Shown: positions 7,404 through 16,377 of the stretch, piece by piece | Numbering within the stretch: position 1 is the stretch's first letter | Layout: each line of letters opens with the position of its first letter | NCBI GenBank assembly: GCA_964625775.1 | Contig: CAZVEH010000015.1 | Coordinates: 1-51,321, forward strand | Length of the DNA: 51,321 nt | Source: GCA-2786165 sp964625775 | GTDB taxonomy: Bacteria; Pseudomonadota; Gammaproteobacteria; Legionellales; Legionellaceae | Direction: 5' to 3' | Translations under genes and position numbers: made by a program | Notes under the pieces: generated by a model | Databases searched by the model: none | The model's input: the letters and a program-made list of their open reading frames with translations, nothing else | Told to the model about the DNA's origin: nothing

Positions 7404-9975
7404 GATCAGGGGCAGGCCAGATAATTTCTTGAGCGGCAGTTCTTAAATTATAAGTAGAACTCATACAATGTCCATAAGCGCCGGCGTTTGCAATTAAAAT
7501 CACATCCGATTCGAATGTATCCGGTAAAATGCGATCATAACCCAAGGTGTCGCCAGATTCACAAATTGGTCCAACGATGTGTGCAAACCCTGTGTTGCTC
7601 TCATGAAAACGAGTCAAATTGACAATGGGATGGTAGGCGCCATATAACATGGGTCGGATCAAGGAATTCATACCGGTTTCAATGCCCACAAAGCGTACTT
7701 TGCCCTTTTCTTTGCATTGGGTTACTTTTGCTAACAAAATACCACTTTCGGCCACAAAATAACGACCTGGTTCTAACCAGAAAGAAACCGTCGGGTAGCG
7801 AGATTTGACGCCCAGAAGCAATCGGTCCAATTCTTCCAGATTCAAAGGCTGCTGACCTGGTTTTTCTGAAATACCCAGTCCGCCTCCTAGATTGATAAAG
7901 GTAATATTGGGAAAGCGTTGTATCTCATTTGCTAGCGTAACGGCAGTGTCTTGCCATAAATCGGGCGATAAAATCCCGCTGCCTGAATGCGCATGTAATC
8001 CAATCACGTCGATGTCGTGCTTTTGAACCAAATCAGCGACTTTACCCAAATGACTGGTAGCAATACCAAATTTAGATTCATTGCCACCTGTGCAGACAAA
8101 TTTATGATGTCCAGCACCGGTGCCAGGATCAATGCGAAGTAAAATCGGATGGCCTTGGAATATGTCTGGCCAATGTTCTAAAGGATATAAACTGTCGATG
8201 GTGATATAGCAACCCGTCGTGAGTGCATAGATATATTCTGCTTTGGACGCAAAATTGGGGGTAAATAAAATGCGATGGCGATCAATGTCGGGGCATACCT
8301 GTAACACCAAGTCCAATTCTTGTGGTGAAACGCATTCAAATCCAATGCCTTTTTCGGCCAAAATACGAATGATATCAGGATGAGGATTGGCTTTAAGCGC
8401 ATAAAAAATAGCATCGATAGACCGTAATTTTAGCAACGTATCCGTTTGCCTGAGCAGGGTTTTTTTATCATACACATAACAAGGCGATTCTTTGGCGGCC
8501 AAAGAAAGCAAGGCCTCGCGGTCTGTTTCCCACCAAGGTGGTGTTTGCGGTTCTGGCTTGCCAAATTCTTCATGCCAACTTTTAGAGTAATAAAAACTCT
8601 GTGGATTAGATTCGATCAATAAGGCGTGGAGTTTTTGACATAATTTTTCTGCTTTGGATTCATCCACCACAAAAGTTAAATTCAAATCATTCGATGCAAG
8701 TGAAATCAGGTGAACTTGTTGATCATCAAAAACTTCAAAAGCGGATCCCAATTGCGGTAACACCCGTCGAATATGGTGTCCCACCAAACTAATGGCGGAG
8801 CAGGGCTCGATGATTTTGGCGCGCCCAAATTGATTGAGATCCTCTATCAAGGCATCCAGTCTGCTGCGATAAGAGGACTTGCCATGACTGTCTAACGACA
8901 ACGTGACGTTAGATTCAGAAGTTGCTAATAAATCCACAGAAAATTGGTGTTGTTTGAATGCCGCAAAGACATCGGCTAAAAATCCAATTTGCTGCCACAT
9001 GCTGACGGTATCAATCGAGATCAAGGTAATGCTGTGTTTGACCTGGATAGATTTGATGGGTGGCGCGTCGTCATCACTTTTGGTAAAAATATGGGTGCCT
9101 GAATGGTCTGGCATACACGTGTATTTGACGTACATTGGAATATTGGCTTTGCGCACGGGCGGGATGCACAAAGGGTGTAACACTTTGGCTCCCATCGATG
9201 CAATCTCTTGCGCTTCTTCATAATTTAGGGTTTTTAATAGGCGTGCGTGAGGCAGTTGATGTGGGTTTGCTGTGTATATGCCAGGCACATCGGTCCATAT
9301 TTCACACACAGTGGCATCCAAAATAGCGGCCAATAGTGCCGCGGATGTATCGGAACCGCCTCGTCCTAATAATACCGTTTCACCTTGACTGTTGGCGGCA
9401 ATAAAACCTTGAGTAATGACGACTTGAGCCCCACTGTTGACCAACTGCTCAACCAAAATCGGATTGGGATCGGCAGACACGCGCGCATTGCAATAGTGTT
9501 GTACGTCATCGCTAAAAGGCATGGGCAGGGCGGTTAATGCTTCCCGTGCATCGAACCACAAACACTCTAAGCCTTGCTGGCTTAAAAAAGCATGCCCCAG
9601 GCGCGTCATCATCAATTCGCCCAAACTGAGTACTTGCGCATGGGTTTTGGCTGGGGCCTCGCGCAATAGCGCAATACCTGTGAGCCATTGATCTTGCTGT
9701 TGAATGTCGGGTTGGATCAATTGTGGGTCGACTTCGAGCTCTTGTGCCAATCCACGCATGGCGTCTACAAATTCGGTTTGCAGACTTTGATGTTTATTCA
9801 AAATGGCTGCTTCGACCATTTTTTCCAATTGATTGGAAGCTTGTGTTCTAGCCGAGCACACTATAACAGGCTGTAACCCTGACGACAGGTGTTTTTGCGT
9901 AATCGCAAGGATATGATTCCAGGTTTCGCGGGAAGAGACGGAGGTGCCGCCAAATTTGGTTACGATTTGTCGCAT
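7393..9975 (-). CDS. Bifunctional aspartokinase / diaminopimelate decarboxylase (860 aa)
   Basis: This fusion catalyses the first and last steps of lysine synthesis: phosphorylation of aspartate, and decarboxylation of meso-diaminopimelate to lysine. Residues 1 to about 290 are the aspartokinase domain (KFGGTSV at 8-14, GRGGSDTSAALLAA near 205). ACT-like regulatory regions follow to about 460. The second half is a fold-III PLP enzyme: the PLP lysine is K528 in FYALKANPHP, with GLHAHSGSG, LNLGGGLG and CESGD motifs after it. Comparable fusions are known in Xanthomonas/Xylella and, as I recall, in Legionella. The ATG start is clear. The 3' end overlaps the helicase gene by 11 bases. With asd at 38320 this supplies diaminopimelate for peptidoglycan as well as lysine. 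No lysine riboswitch is recognisable upstream. Confidence 0.95.
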   Translation of the reverse strand: MRQIVTKFGGTSVSSRETWNHILAITQKHLSSGLQPVIVCSARTQASNQLEKMVEAAILNKHQSLQTEFVDAMRGLAQELEVDPQLIQPDIQQQDQWLTGIALLREAPAKTHAQVLSLGELMMTRLGHAFLSQQGLECLWFDAREALTALPMPFSDDVQHYCNARVSADPNPILVEQLVNSGAQVVITQGFIAANSQGETVLLGRGGSDTSAALLAAILDATVCEIWTDVPGIYTANPHQLPHARLLKTLNYEEAQEIASMGAKVLHPLCIPPVRKANIPMYVKYTCMPDHSGTHIFTKSDDDAPPIKSIQVKHSITLISIDTVSMWQQIGFLADVFAAFKQHQFSVDLLATSESNVTLSLDSHGKSSYRSRLDALIEDLNQFGRAKIIEPCSAISLVGHHIRRVLPQLGSAFEVFDDQQVHLISLASNDLNLTFVVDESKAEKLCQKLHALLIESNPQSFYYSKSWHEEFGKPEPQTPPWWETDREALLSLAAKESPCYVYDKKTLLRQTDTLLKLRSIDAIFYALKANPHPDIIRILAEKGIGFECVSPQELDLVLQVCPDIDRHRILFTPNFASKAEYIYALTTGCYITIDSLYPLEHWPDIFQGHPILLRIDPGTGAGHHKFVCTGGNESKFGIATSHLGKVADLVQKHDIDVIGLHAHSGSGILSPDLWQDTAVTLANEIQRFPNITFINLGGGLGISEKPGQQPLNLEELDRLLLGVKSRYPTVSFWLEPGRYFVAESGILLAKVTQCKEKGKVRFVGIETGMNSLIRPMLYGAYHPIVNLTRFHESNTGFAHIVGPICESGDTLGYDRILPDTFESDVILIANAGAYGHCMSSTYNLRTAAQEIIWPAPDHAT

Positions 9976-10120
9976 TAAGTTTCAAGGTTATAAAATAGAC
10001 AAGATAGCATAAACTCGCAAAAATATTCAAGTTAAAACTGGTGCGTTAGGGCAAACGCATCTTAATTTAAATTTAATGAGAGTCGTAGGTACCTAATCAT
10101 TAAGCACGGCCATTAATCAA

Positions 10121-10238
10121 CGTAGCCCGCAAGAAGAGCAGCGAATTGCGGGGTTACGACGATAAACTCAAGGTATTCCACAGTGATCAGAGCCTGTTGT
10201 TGCCGTCCCGCAATTCGCTATGCTACTTGCGGGCTACG
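10121..10238. repeat. Inverted dispersed repeat pair in lysC-lysA upstream spacer
   Basis: Left arm 10121-10153 (begins CGTAGCCCGCAAG) and right arm 10207-10238 (ends TTGCGGGCTACG) are imperfect inverted copies around a 53-base centre. A third, single copy of the same unit lies at 47858-47890. The pair is intergenic and could form a long hairpin in RNA. The rest of the 453-base spacer (9976-10428) holds a second perfect hairpin and no convincing gene. Confidence 0.75.
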
Positions 10239-10254
10239 ATAAATACAAGAACAA

Positions 10255-10292
10255 ATCGTCTTAATTATGGCGTCAGCCATAATTAAGACGAT
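10255..10292. repeat. Perfect 17-bp palindromic hairpin
   Basis: ATCGTCTTAATTATGGC at 10255-10271 is followed by four loop bases and its exact reverse complement at 10276-10292. No U-run follows on either strand, so it is not a standard intrinsic terminator. It sits between the divergent starts of lysC-lysA and the gene at 10429. It may be a leader hairpin, a protein-binding site or the relic of a small mobile palindrome. Confidence 0.75.
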
Positions 10293-10428
10293 CTTGCCCT
10301 GACTGGTGCGTATTTTGAGGATCAGTTTTTTTGACAACGCATATACTCTCTCAGCCAAATTGATGATAATCTCTGCACCATGTCTGAGAGATGTGGACAT
10401 TTCATACAACAATTCATGGAGATAAGTT

Positions 10429-12111
10429 GTGCCTAAATTTGGTGTTCGTGCGATTCATATGGGTTTATTCGGTGCAGCGGGTAGCGCAATCCTAGCTGTT
10501 CCTCTGGGTGTTCGTCGTTTTGAAGATACTGTTCACGGTCAAGATAGATTTTCACGTCATACGCGACGTGAGCATCAGTCACATTTTATCTCGGGGATGC
10601 ATGCGCCATTCATGCCTACTCGAGAACAGCGCGATGTTTTTATGCAACATTACCCTGAGCACGCTCATTTATTGCCTAATTCTCTAGATGAATTTAGAAG
10701 ACAGCAGGCTTTAAAAACACCCGTAAAAATAAAACCGTTATCTGAATGTCGGACTGTATTAAATTATGAAAATGCCGGCACCCTGGTGGTAGGCGGTGCG
10801 CCAGCTTTGATATCAGCCGCAACGTGCATCAAAAAAGACCGTCGTATGACTTATATCAATGACGAACGTCGGTGGCCCATCGCTTATGGTTCTGCATGGC
10901 ATCTGGAACAGGATGCTGAGACCGAAGCACCGACCCGCGCTAAACCGTCTGATTTTATGATGGATCAAATCAAGCGAGCAACGATTGCGCCTGTGTCTTA
11001 TGCGTCTATTGAACACACAGGTCTATTTCCGTGGAAAACATTAGATTGGATTGGATGGATTCAGCATCCTAAGTTATGGATCCCAGGGATTCAATTAGCG
11101 GTGCAGTTTCAATGGGCGACTATGAGCAACCCAGAACAACGTCAAGCCCTGATGCAAAAAGTTGCCCAGCAGTGCAAAGCGAATGAAACCTATTATGACG
11201 CTTTACATCAAGAAGTAGGGGGCAAGTTATTACTTCCGGGCAAGGGTTCCGTGATTGTTGCAAGGAATGAGGATGAAGTTGCAGAGATATTGACACTGCA
11301 AAAGAATTTGGCCAAAGAACAGCGCCAGCTTACTATGCTCAGCAAAGAAGAGATGAAAGCGCGCTATGGATTTGTGCCCTCAGGGCTGATGTATGCAGAA
11401 AAAACCCATGATCGGGTACTGTCTCCAAATTTTATGTCCCTATTAACTACGTATCTTAAAAAACAAGGTGGTCAAGTGTTGAATGGCACACTCACCACGC
11501 TTTATCTTGATCAACACGTCCCGGGGGGTATAGCCGAATATCAGACGCCACAAGGACGACGTGTTTTACTGCCATTTTCTCGTTTGATCATGTCGTTAGG
11601 TAGTCAGCCGATATTAGATGAACACGACAAGCCGCTCTTTGATGTGGTTGCTGCTCGTGGCGTTTCTGTGTTGGCGTATGCACGCTTGCCACAAGGGTAT
11701 CAACTCCCGCCAGCTTTGGTTTGTGGGGGTACAAATCATGTGACCAAATTGTCTGAACGCCCTGTTGTTGTCAAAGGTGATGATGGCACTGTGTATGATC
11801 AATATTTGGTGCGCATAAGCGCAGGCGCGTGCATCACCCCTAATGTCTCAGAACAAAGTTCGGCAGATTATGACGCATCTATCGCCGTGGGCTTGATCGC
11901 TGCAGTACGTCGGACGCTTGATTCCTGTGTGATTGAACCCATCACTGTTTTTGGCTGTAACCGCCAAGTGAGTCAACATGGACAAACCAATTGGATGACC
12001 CCATACCCTGGGATCCATATCCAATATGGTGCTGGCGGCGGCGGGTTGACGCGAGCGCCTGATTTTGCGGTTCAGGAAGAGCAACACTCTGCAACACCAA
12101 CGATGAAATAG
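10429..12111 (+). CDS. Degenerate FAD/NAD(P)-dependent oxidoreductase-like protein (560 aa)
   Basis: The chain looks like an amino-acid-oxidase-type (DAO/GlpO fold) flavoprotein with a weak dinucleotide site. A Rossmann-like segment starts near residue 118 (TLVVGGAPALISA), but the loop is G-G-A-P-A, not GxGxxG. A middle part (about 270-370) with LPGKGSVIVARNEDEVAEIL and an FMSLLTTYLKKQGGQVL segment resembles the substrate domain of DadA-like enzymes. An N-terminal hydrophobic stretch (about 8-28) could be a membrane anchor. About 100 residues precede the Rossmann strand, which is unusual. GTG start with GGAG seven bases upstream. It is not next to obvious partners; a bidirectional terminator follows. 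It may have lost catalytic activity. Substrate unknown. Confidence 0.6.
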   Translation: MPKFGVRAIHMGLFGAAGSAILAVPLGVRRFEDTVHGQDRFSRHTRREHQSHFISGMHAPFMPTREQRDVFMQHYPEHAHLLPNSLDEFRRQQALKTPVKIKPLSECRTVLNYENAGTLVVGGAPALISAATCIKKDRRMTYINDERRWPIAYGSAWHLEQDAETEAPTRAKPSDFMMDQIKRATIAPVSYASIEHTGLFPWKTLDWIGWIQHPKLWIPGIQLAVQFQWATMSNPEQRQALMQKVAQQCKANETYYDALHQEVGGKLLLPGKGSVIVARNEDEVAEILTLQKNLAKEQRQLTMLSKEEMKARYGFVPSGLMYAEKTHDRVLSPNFMSLLTTYLKKQGGQVLNGTLTTLYLDQHVPGGIAEYQTPQGRRVLLPFSRLIMSLGSQPILDEHDKPLFDVVAARGVSVLAYARLPQGYQLPPALVCGGTNHVTKLSERPVVVKGDDGTVYDQYLVRISAGACITPNVSEQSSADYDASIAVGLIAAVRRTLDSCVIEPITVFGCNRQVSQHGQTNWMTPYPGIHIQYGAGGGGLTRAPDFAVQEEQHSATPTMK

Positions 12112-12131
12112 AGAGCTTCTTGAGGGCTGTC

Positions 12132-12166
12132 ATGGAGGACTCTGGCTGGTGGCAAGAGTCCTCCAT
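12132..12166. terminator. Bidirectional hairpin between convergent genes
   Basis: ATGGAGGACTC (12132-12142) pairs perfectly with GAGTCCTCCAT (12156-12166) across a 13-base loop. The hairpin lies in the 60-base gap between two convergent genes. U-runs are lacking, so strength as an intrinsic terminator is uncertain. Confidence 0.55.
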
Positions 12167-12171
12167 TAAGT

Positions 12172-13335
12172 TCATGCTTGCATCAGTGTCGTGATGTCTT
12201 GTTGTACGGCAGTTTGTAGCTTGTGACTGGCTTCGTTTGCTGCGGGAAACATGCTTAGTCCAGTTGTGGTTATACTTACCGGGGGCGTGGCTTGAGGCGT
12301 TACTGGATTTTGTTTTATCCAAAAATCTAAGCCTAAGACAAAAGACGCGGTGCCTGCAAAAAAAGCCGATACAGCTGCTAATGCCGTGATGACAGCCAAA
12401 GAGGGTAAGGCAATATGTGCAGCCAGTAGTACGCCCGTCAAAAGCTCTACACCTGCGTAAGTTGTCGCGCCATTCACAAAGGCATTGGTCGAAACACATA
12501 ACAGGCCAAACCATGCATGCGGAATGGCTGTCATTTTGGCCCAGTTTTCTCCAAAATTTTTACAAAACTCAGACAAATACACATTATAGAAAAAATACTC
12601 TGTGAACGCGCCAAATGAAAAGGCCACTGCAAATCCCGTGAGTAATGCTGGAAATGCTGCAACCTGCAGTGCCATCAATCCTTGCGCCAGGCTTAAGGTA
12701 AATAACAAACTGAGCGCAAGCACATTTCCTGCTGCGATCACGTGACCCACCCATTTACCCATGACCTGTGTGTGGGTTAAGGGTGCTTCAACCCTTGCGT
12801 CTGGTGTATCCTCACTAGTCAACCAAGTTTCCACATATGCCAACCAAGTTTCCACCTCTTGAATGGTCATAATGGCGGCGACAAGAACACCAGCTGCTAT
12901 CGATAGTATGGCAAGCGGACCTTCCATGGCAAAGGTAAACGCCATCAGACCAAATAAAATGCCCGTCACCACAAAAACAAAAATGCCGCTAAAATACAGA
13001 AATTTTTGCCATGCACTGAGTCGTTTGTAGGTATAGTCATCCTCTGAGGTCATTCGTTTGAAAAACGCATTCAGCAAATCGATATTCATCCAAAAATTAA
13101 CCATACCACTACATAAACCACCTGTTCCCAAAGCCGCAATTTGAATCGACCAATCTAAGCATCTGCTGGCAGGAAGGACGCCATTGGTTAAGCCATTGAT
13201 AAAAAGTACAACAGCTGGATAGTTCTGTAGAGCCACACCTAGTGCCCCCAAACCCGCCAGTGCATGAGTATAGGTATTCAAGTTTGTGGATTGTGGTAAG
13301 CTTGGCTGTGCGGGGATAGCGTCAACGGGTAGCAT
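12172..13335 (-). CDS. Polytopic membrane protein, unknown function (387 aa)
   Basis: About eight to nine hydrophobic helices span residues 25-350, interrupted by polar loops rich in acidic and Thr residues; both ends are polar. No transporter or enzyme signature is recognised. The ATG at 13335 is preferred because GAGGA lies a few bases upstream; an in-frame TTG 15 bases earlier precedes that SD. Residues about 163-175 contain a short tandem repeat (ETWLAYVETWL) that is also visible in the DNA as a repeated AACCAAGTTTCCACA unit, a recent local duplication. It is convergent with the gene at 10429. It could be a membrane-targeted effector or an inner-membrane protein. Confidence 0.75.
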   Translation of the reverse strand: MLPVDAIPAQPSLPQSTNLNTYTHALAGLGALGVALQNYPAVVLFINGLTNGVLPASRCLDWSIQIAALGTGGLCSGMVNFWMNIDLLNAFFKRMTSEDDYTYKRLSAWQKFLYFSGIFVFVVTGILFGLMAFTFAMEGPLAILSIAAGVLVAAIMTIQEVETWLAYVETWLTSEDTPDARVEAPLTHTQVMGKWVGHVIAAGNVLALSLLFTLSLAQGLMALQVAAFPALLTGFAVAFSFGAFTEYFFYNVYLSEFCKNFGENWAKMTAIPHAWFGLLCVSTNAFVNGATTYAGVELLTGVLLAAHIALPSLAVITALAAVSAFFAGTASFVLGLDFWIKQNPVTPQATPPVSITTTGLSMFPAANEASHKLQTAVQQDITTLMQA

Positions 13336-13417
13336 GATTTCCTCTGTCAAAATGAATAAATATTCGTTATTATAATATATTTATTCAATATTGGCTATAC
13401 TGAATAGTAATTTGTTC

Positions 13418-13456
13418 TTTACGTCATCTCTCGACTCGGTCACACGGAGTGACAAT
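13418..13456. repeat. Intergenic palindromic repeat fragment
   Basis: The stretch beginning TTACGTCATCTCTCGACTCG and continuing into GGTCACACGGAGTGACAA contains an imperfect palindrome. It resembles the short dispersed repeats seen elsewhere in the window, in type but not in exact sequence. It lies upstream of the receiver-domain gene. Confidence 0.4.
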
Positions 13457-13562
13457 TAAGCTGTAATTCTTTGATCTCAGCGCGCTGTTGCGCTCAGATT
13501 GCCCAATTAAAAACGGTAAGCTACAATCATCGATATGGCTCAGAAAAGCAAAGGAAAAAGCG

Positions 13563-15002
13563 ATGTTTGTTTTAGACAGTGACAAGCCATTTTTTGTGAT
13601 GCCTATTTGTTATCACCCAACTACAGTATTAGTGGTGGATGATGAGAGGCAATTTTTAAACGCACTGAAGCTAAAGGTTTCCGATCATTTGGCACTCATG
13701 TGTTTTGATAACGCAGAAGATGCTTTAGAATACATAAAAAACAGTCGAGAGCTTCAGGTTCCTTTTGCCGCGCGCCTACATTTTAGTGGAAAGCACGATA
13801 CTCAAGAGTGTGGTTTTGCAAAGATGCTGGATAGTGCTGTACAAGCTATTATACATCCCTATCCCAAAGGTTTGAGCAAGCCCAAAGAGCAATCCGTTTG
13901 TAATTCGCCAAAAATTCACGACACAGTACGTGATTTCAACCATTCACACTATATTCTTACAGAAGTAAGTTTTTATTATTACAATCACTCTTATGAGTTC
14001 GAGTGGATCACATCAGATCCTGTGATGCTTAAGCAATTAAATCATACTTTTCAGCAAGAAATATATGATTTATCAAGTATGCAATTAGCTAAAATAACAG
14101 ACATTACCAATCACCGCCGTCCTGAGAGGCTTAGTTTTTCATTGAGAGAAACTCGCCAGGAGCCTTGCAATAGAAATCGGTTTGGAGAGATCATACTGGT
14201 CAGTACCGATTATGATATGCCAGGTAAAAATGGCATAGAATTCATTAAAGCAGCGGCTTTCCCCGGAGTAACTTTAGAGCATATTGTCATTATCTTAACG
14301 GGTAAAATCTCAGGCGAGTTTAAACAGAAATTAAATACCCTATCTTTACCAACAGAATATATAGGCAAACATGATCCAGAACGGATCCAGAAGCTACTTA
14401 AGTTGGTCGATGAAAAAACATCTCGCATTTTTCAAGAATGTTCGTATAAGGCGCTTACTGTACTGTCTCAAGATTCAAAAGAAGACGCTTGTTTTACCTA
14501 TGATAAGGAGTTTGGCAAAATTTTCACCGCGTATCTCAAAGAAAACAACATTTGTGAGATATATCTTTTCGATAGACAAGGCAGTTATCTATTTTTGGAT
14601 GACAACGCGAATTTGAGCTGGTTTATCATTCGTAGTGAAAAGGGCATGGAGAATAGTATTCAAAAAGCTATAGAACACGGCGCTCCTCAATCGGTCATTG
14701 AGACTTTAAAAACAAAGCAATGTGTGCTTTCTTTGTATGAAGAGGATGATTTTTCAAAATTTAGAGGAGAAGAAATCGATTGGAGTAAATATCTTCATCC
14801 GGCATCTGTTTTCGAATCCACAATCAATAACAAGGAGGTCCTTGATATTAAAACAAATGATAATAATTCCTGCAGTGAGCCAAAAAAGTTTTACTACGCG
14901 TTCATTAAAGACTTTCCTGAAAGTGGCATTGATAAAACCAAAATTGTGTCTTACAAAAAATTTCTCAGGCAAGCCTCTCACAGTCAAATAAAATCGTCAT
15001 AG
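13563..15002 (+). CDS. Response-regulator-like protein with a receiver domain split by a large insertion (479 aa)
   Basis: The parts of a CheY-like receiver are present but separated. TVLVVDDE with the acidic pair D26-D27 and helix 1 are followed by an insertion of roughly 145 residues (about 62-205). Then come strand 3 with the expected phospho-acceptor D216 in STDYDMPGKNG, the switch threonine T246 in IILTGK and the lysine K269 in YIGK. Spacing from D27 to the acceptor is about 190 residues, against about 45 in a normal receiver. The C-terminal 200 residues match no output domain I know, and there is no helix-turn-helix. ATG at 13563 is chosen because AAGGA lies seven bases upstream; an in-frame TTG at 13488 has no such site. 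The gene is convergent with the PAS histidine kinase gene, with 8 bases between their ends, so they are a likely pair. Confidence 0.8.
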   Translation: MFVLDSDKPFFVMPICYHPTTVLVVDDERQFLNALKLKVSDHLALMCFDNAEDALEYIKNSRELQVPFAARLHFSGKHDTQECGFAKMLDSAVQAIIHPYPKGLSKPKEQSVCNSPKIHDTVRDFNHSHYILTEVSFYYYNHSYEFEWITSDPVMLKQLNHTFQQEIYDLSSMQLAKITDITNHRRPERLSFSLRETRQEPCNRNRFGEIILVSTDYDMPGKNGIEFIKAAAFPGVTLEHIVIILTGKISGEFKQKLNTLSLPTEYIGKHDPERIQKLLKLVDEKTSRIFQECSYKALTVLSQDSKEDACFTYDKEFGKIFTAYLKENNICEIYLFDRQGSYLFLDDNANLSWFIIRSEKGMENSIQKAIEHGAPQSVIETLKTKQCVLSLYEEDDFSKFRGEEIDWSKYLHPASVFESTINNKEVLDIKTNDNNSCSEPKKFYYAFIKDFPESGIDKTKIVSYKKFLRQASHSQIKSS

Positions 15003-15010
15003 ACTCTTGG

Positions 15011-16312
15011 TTATTTGGTACTGGCAATTTTTGGAAAAGATAGAATAAACTCCATGGATTCACCAAAAATCGAGTGACAGGTTAAATCTCCGCCAAAATT
15101 TTGCATCATTTTTTTACAAAAAGCCAGGCCAATTCCAGAGCCATCTTTTTTTGTCGTAAAAAACTCTTTAAAAAGATTATCGACGACTTCAGGCGGGGCG
15201 CCGCCTGCTGTATCTTTGACTATTAAGAGATTTTTATCTTCGGTTTCTTCAGTTGTAATGGTAATTTCACCTTTGCCCTTGGCGATAATTTGTTCTTCCG
15301 CATTGCGAATTAAATTAAATAGGACTTTCATCATTAAAATAGAATTGCCCATCAGAAAAAAATCATAGGGAAAGCACTCATTAATTTTAATGTCATTGCG
15401 ACGTGGGTAGCTGTCTAGCACGTTCTCAAGAATTCTGCGACTAGAGCATTTGGTCAATTCCTCATGAGCAATTGGGCCATCTTGGTACTTTTCTGCGACA
15501 GAAAGTTCACGAAGGGTTGTATCAATGAAATCATTTATCATACGTACTGAGTCTTTTTGTGCGATAGACATATTATTGATAACATAGTTTAATTTTCCAC
15601 TATTTAGTGAGTCTAGCGTTTCCGATTTTAAGTCGGAAGCTTCTTTAATAATTTTACTCAATCCAGATGACACGGATCCTAATATATCAGCGCCATCCTC
15701 AATGATGGCTATGGGCGTTCGAAGATCATGGACAATATCACCCACCAGCACCATAACAGTTTTTCGCATTTCTTGTTCTTTTTCAGCGGTTATTTTGGCT
15801 ATTTCTAATTCAGCTATGTGTTTGGTATTTTCTATGTTTAAGCGCTCAGCTTCTTTTCTTTGTTGTTGCTCTTCAATTTGGGATTTTTTTAGTGATTCAA
15901 GAGCGTTTTCTGTAGTTTGTTGGGCTTTTTTCAACTCCGTAATATCAATTGAAATACCTAAAACTCCGTAGACTTTGCCATTTTTATCTCTGAGAGGAGC
16001 TTTTTGACTGAGTACAACAACCTTTTTACCATCCATTACTGATGGTTCTTCGGTGATTTCGGTAACACCTGCATTAGCTATTCGAGAATCGTTTTCTCGA
16101 AATTTGTCAGCTATTCCTTCGCCCCAGGGCAAATCGTAATCGGTTTTTCCTACTACATCTGTACCTTTTTTAAAGCCCAAGCTTTGGGCTTGCTTATCAT
16201 TACACCCTAAGTAGACCCCACTTATGTCTTTCCAGTATAAGTGGCCAGGCATATTCAAAACAATATTAGTGAGAGCGATTTCTGCATTTAACTCTTGATC
16301 TATTTCAACCAT
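15011..16312 (-). CDS. Cytosolic PAS-domain sensor histidine kinase (433 aa)
   Basis: Domains in order: PAS (about 15-130, with MPGHLYWKDISGVYLGCND near 21-39), a coiled coil (about 128-183), dimerisation/phospho-acceptor domain with H195 in DIVHDLRTP, and a HATPase domain. The HATPase has its N box (FNLIRNAEEQI), G1 (DTAGGAPPE) and G2 (GSGIGLAFCKKM). No membrane helix or signal peptide is present, so it must sense a cytosolic ligand or partner. The PAS segment is of a type I associate with Legionellales kinases. The likely partner is the convergent split-receiver protein. The gene is divergent from the cyclodipeptide synthase gene, with 65 bases between them, so the kinase may influence that neighbour; this is inference from position only. 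Confidence 0.88.
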   Translation of the reverse strand: MVEIDQELNAEIALTNIVLNMPGHLYWKDISGVYLGCNDKQAQSLGFKKGTDVVGKTDYDLPWGEGIADKFRENDSRIANAGVTEITEEPSVMDGKKVVVLSQKAPLRDKNGKVYGVLGISIDITELKKAQQTTENALESLKKSQIEEQQQRKEAERLNIENTKHIAELEIAKITAEKEQEMRKTVMVLVGDIVHDLRTPIAIIEDGADILGSVSSGLSKIIKEASDLKSETLDSLNSGKLNYVINNMSIAQKDSVRMINDFIDTTLRELSVAEKYQDGPIAHEELTKCSSRRILENVLDSYPRRNDIKINECFPYDFFLMGNSILMMKVLFNLIRNAEEQIIAKGKGEITITTEETEDKNLLIVKDTAGGAPPEVVDNLFKEFFTTKKDGSGIGLAFCKKMMQNFGGDLTCHSIFGESMEFILSFPKIASTK

Positions 16313-16317
16313 AATTA

Positions 16318-16346
16318 TTTACTAGTTAATCATCTTTATGTATAAT
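16318..16346 (+). promoter_or_regulatory. Sigma-70-like promoter of the cyclodipeptide synthase gene
   Basis: A perfect TATAAT at 16341-16346 is preceded, 17 bases upstream, by TTTACT at 16318-16323 (4/6 of TTGACA). The predicted transcript begins a few bases after 16350, about 25 bases before the ATG at 16378. It lies in the divergent spacer shared with the PAS histidine kinase gene. Confidence 0.6.
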
Positions 16347-16377
16347 CATAGACCTTTTTAATCAAAAGGCACTAATA

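Noticed and set aside
9976..10428. Lysine riboswitch upstream of lysC-lysA
   Set aside because: The spacer has strong hairpins, but I see none of the multi-helix conserved core of the lysine aptamer.
11942..12514. 190-codon open frame on the minus strand
   Set aside because: It runs antisense to the end of the oxidoreductase-like gene, crosses the terminator hairpin and overlaps the membrane protein gene in another frame. The peptide is Cys/Arg/His-rich in the way of shadow frames.
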